Assembly: GCA_030730365.1 (NCBI GenBank)
Contig: JANQVJ010000038.1
Coordinates: 41,858-76,000 of the forward strand
DNA length: 34,143 nt
Direction of reading: 5' to 3'
From: Verrucomicrobiales bacterium
GTDB lineage: Bacteria > Verrucomicrobiota > Verrucomicrobiia > Verrucomicrobiales > DEV007
This document shows positions 33,802 through 34,143 of this stretch, one piece after another. The first letter of the stretch is position 1; every line of letters begins with the position of its first letter. Below the pieces are notes generated by a model. The model ran no database searches. It was not told the DNA's origin and was given only the letters and a program-made list of their open reading frames with translations. The translations under genes and the position numbers were made by a program.

Positions 33802-33872
33802 GGTAGGGACGCACCGCCGGGACGTCCGCCTTGAGTATCCAAGAGCGGACGGTTCATCGAACCGTCCCTACC
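33802..33872. repeat. Long palindromic element with internal hairpins (REP/BIME-like)
   Basis: The outer 10-bp arms GGTAGGGACG (33802-33811) and CGTCCCTACC (33863-33872) are perfectly complementary. Inside lie GTCCGCCTTG/CAAGAGCGGAC (33824-33850, one bulge) and, overlapping it, GGACGGTTC/GAACCGTCC with a 3-base loop (33847-33867). The alternative foldings and the outer arms are typical of dispersed palindromic repeats. Confidence 0.65.
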
Positions 33873-34143
33873 ACGCTTCGCGCGAGGTTGGGCGTCACCC
33901 GATCCACTCCGAACGATGCCCTTAATCCCGTGCCATTCTGGCTGGAGAAATATTTCAGTCGGGGGGATTATCGACAGCGTCACTCGCAGGTCACCCCAAA
34001 CGAAGATGACTTTGAATACCATCAATAGATTAGACAAATCGTCGAGATTGACGCGCCTTTGGTGCGGGTTCGAGGAATTGTCCCCACGAAAAGCAGCGAT
34101 TCTCGTCGGCCTCATTTGTTGGGGCGTTTCAACTTTTTTATAC

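Larger units (their letters stand above)
33695..34143. other. Palindrome-rich non-coding end of window
   Basis: No convincing gene follows rmlB. The longest open frames (33663-34115 minus, 33831-34028 plus) run through hairpins and show no family motifs. The region contains the two palindromic elements listed at 33718 and 33802. From about 33890 I see nothing recognisable; a downstream gene may begin outside the window. Confidence 0.5.

Noticed and set aside
33831..34028. Plus-strand 65-codon open frame
   Set aside because: It starts inside a palindrome, matches nothing I recognise and has no ribosome-binding site.
33663..34115. Minus-strand 150-codon open frame at the right end
   Set aside because: It passes through two large palindromes and overlaps the rmlB end; no domain or motif is recognisable.

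Overview
The window looks like a chromosomal segment from a member of the PVC group, most probably Verrucomicrobiota. The main evidence is two tandem pairs of DUF1549/DUF1553 c-type cytochrome-like proteins with DUF1501 proteins, a combination typical of Verrucomicrobia and Planctomycetes. A eukaryote-like UDP-glucose dehydrogenase and abundant Gfo/Idh/MocA oxidoreductases fit the same picture. Base composition is high G+C and coding is dense. This placement is inference; there is no rRNA and no species-level marker.

Layout. (1) 1-8744: a PAS-AraC regulator, cut by the left edge, is divergent from a four-gene run alternating DUF1549/DUF1553 and DUF1501 exported proteins, probably a substrate-induced degradation or oxidation operon. 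(2) 8757-12266, minus strand: a SnoaL-like protein, a REP-associated Y1 transposase with a perfect palindrome upstream, a Tat-exported NHL beta-propeller protein and cytidylate kinase. dCTP deaminase follows on the plus strand. (3) 12987-18686: a Gfo/Idh/MocA oxidoreductase, RecQ, a rhomboid protease, a small membrane protein with a TrkA-C domain and a DUF3313-like lipoprotein carrying a hexanucleotide microsatellite. (4) 19037-22419, minus strand: a second Gfo/Idh/MocA protein, an E1-beta subunit without its alpha partner, an O-methyltransferase, then initiator tRNA-Met and a strong terminator. (5) 22506-26426, minus strand: a two-gene TPM-like membrane/zinc-ribbon unit behind a near-consensus promoter flanked by inverted repeats, an SDR oxidoreductase and phosphatidylserine synthase. 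(6) 26502-28302, plus strand: an iron-sulfur assembly module made of a DUF1858-rhodanese protein lacking the catalytic Cys, an IscU-type scaffold with a repeat-built tail, and SufT. (7) 28357-29556: a CaCA cation/calcium exchanger, tRNA-Glu and its terminator. (8) 29816-33694, plus strand: nucleotide-sugar genes (UDP-xylose synthase, UDP-glucose dehydrogenase, a decayed CDP-sugar 2-epimerase, RmlB), followed by a palindrome-rich non-coding end.

The most unusual signal is not a gene. At least seven intergenic gaps carry short tandem repeats with a 7-bp period, built from several different units. Six of them sit just upstream of start codons of unrelated genes. Most starts in the window lack a convincing Shine-Dalgarno sequence, and nearly all have C at -1. 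Together with REP-like palindromes in gaps, and one apparently inserted in rmlB, this suggests a genome whose gaps are shaped by small repeats. All protein assignments are from reading motifs by eye; no database search was possible.
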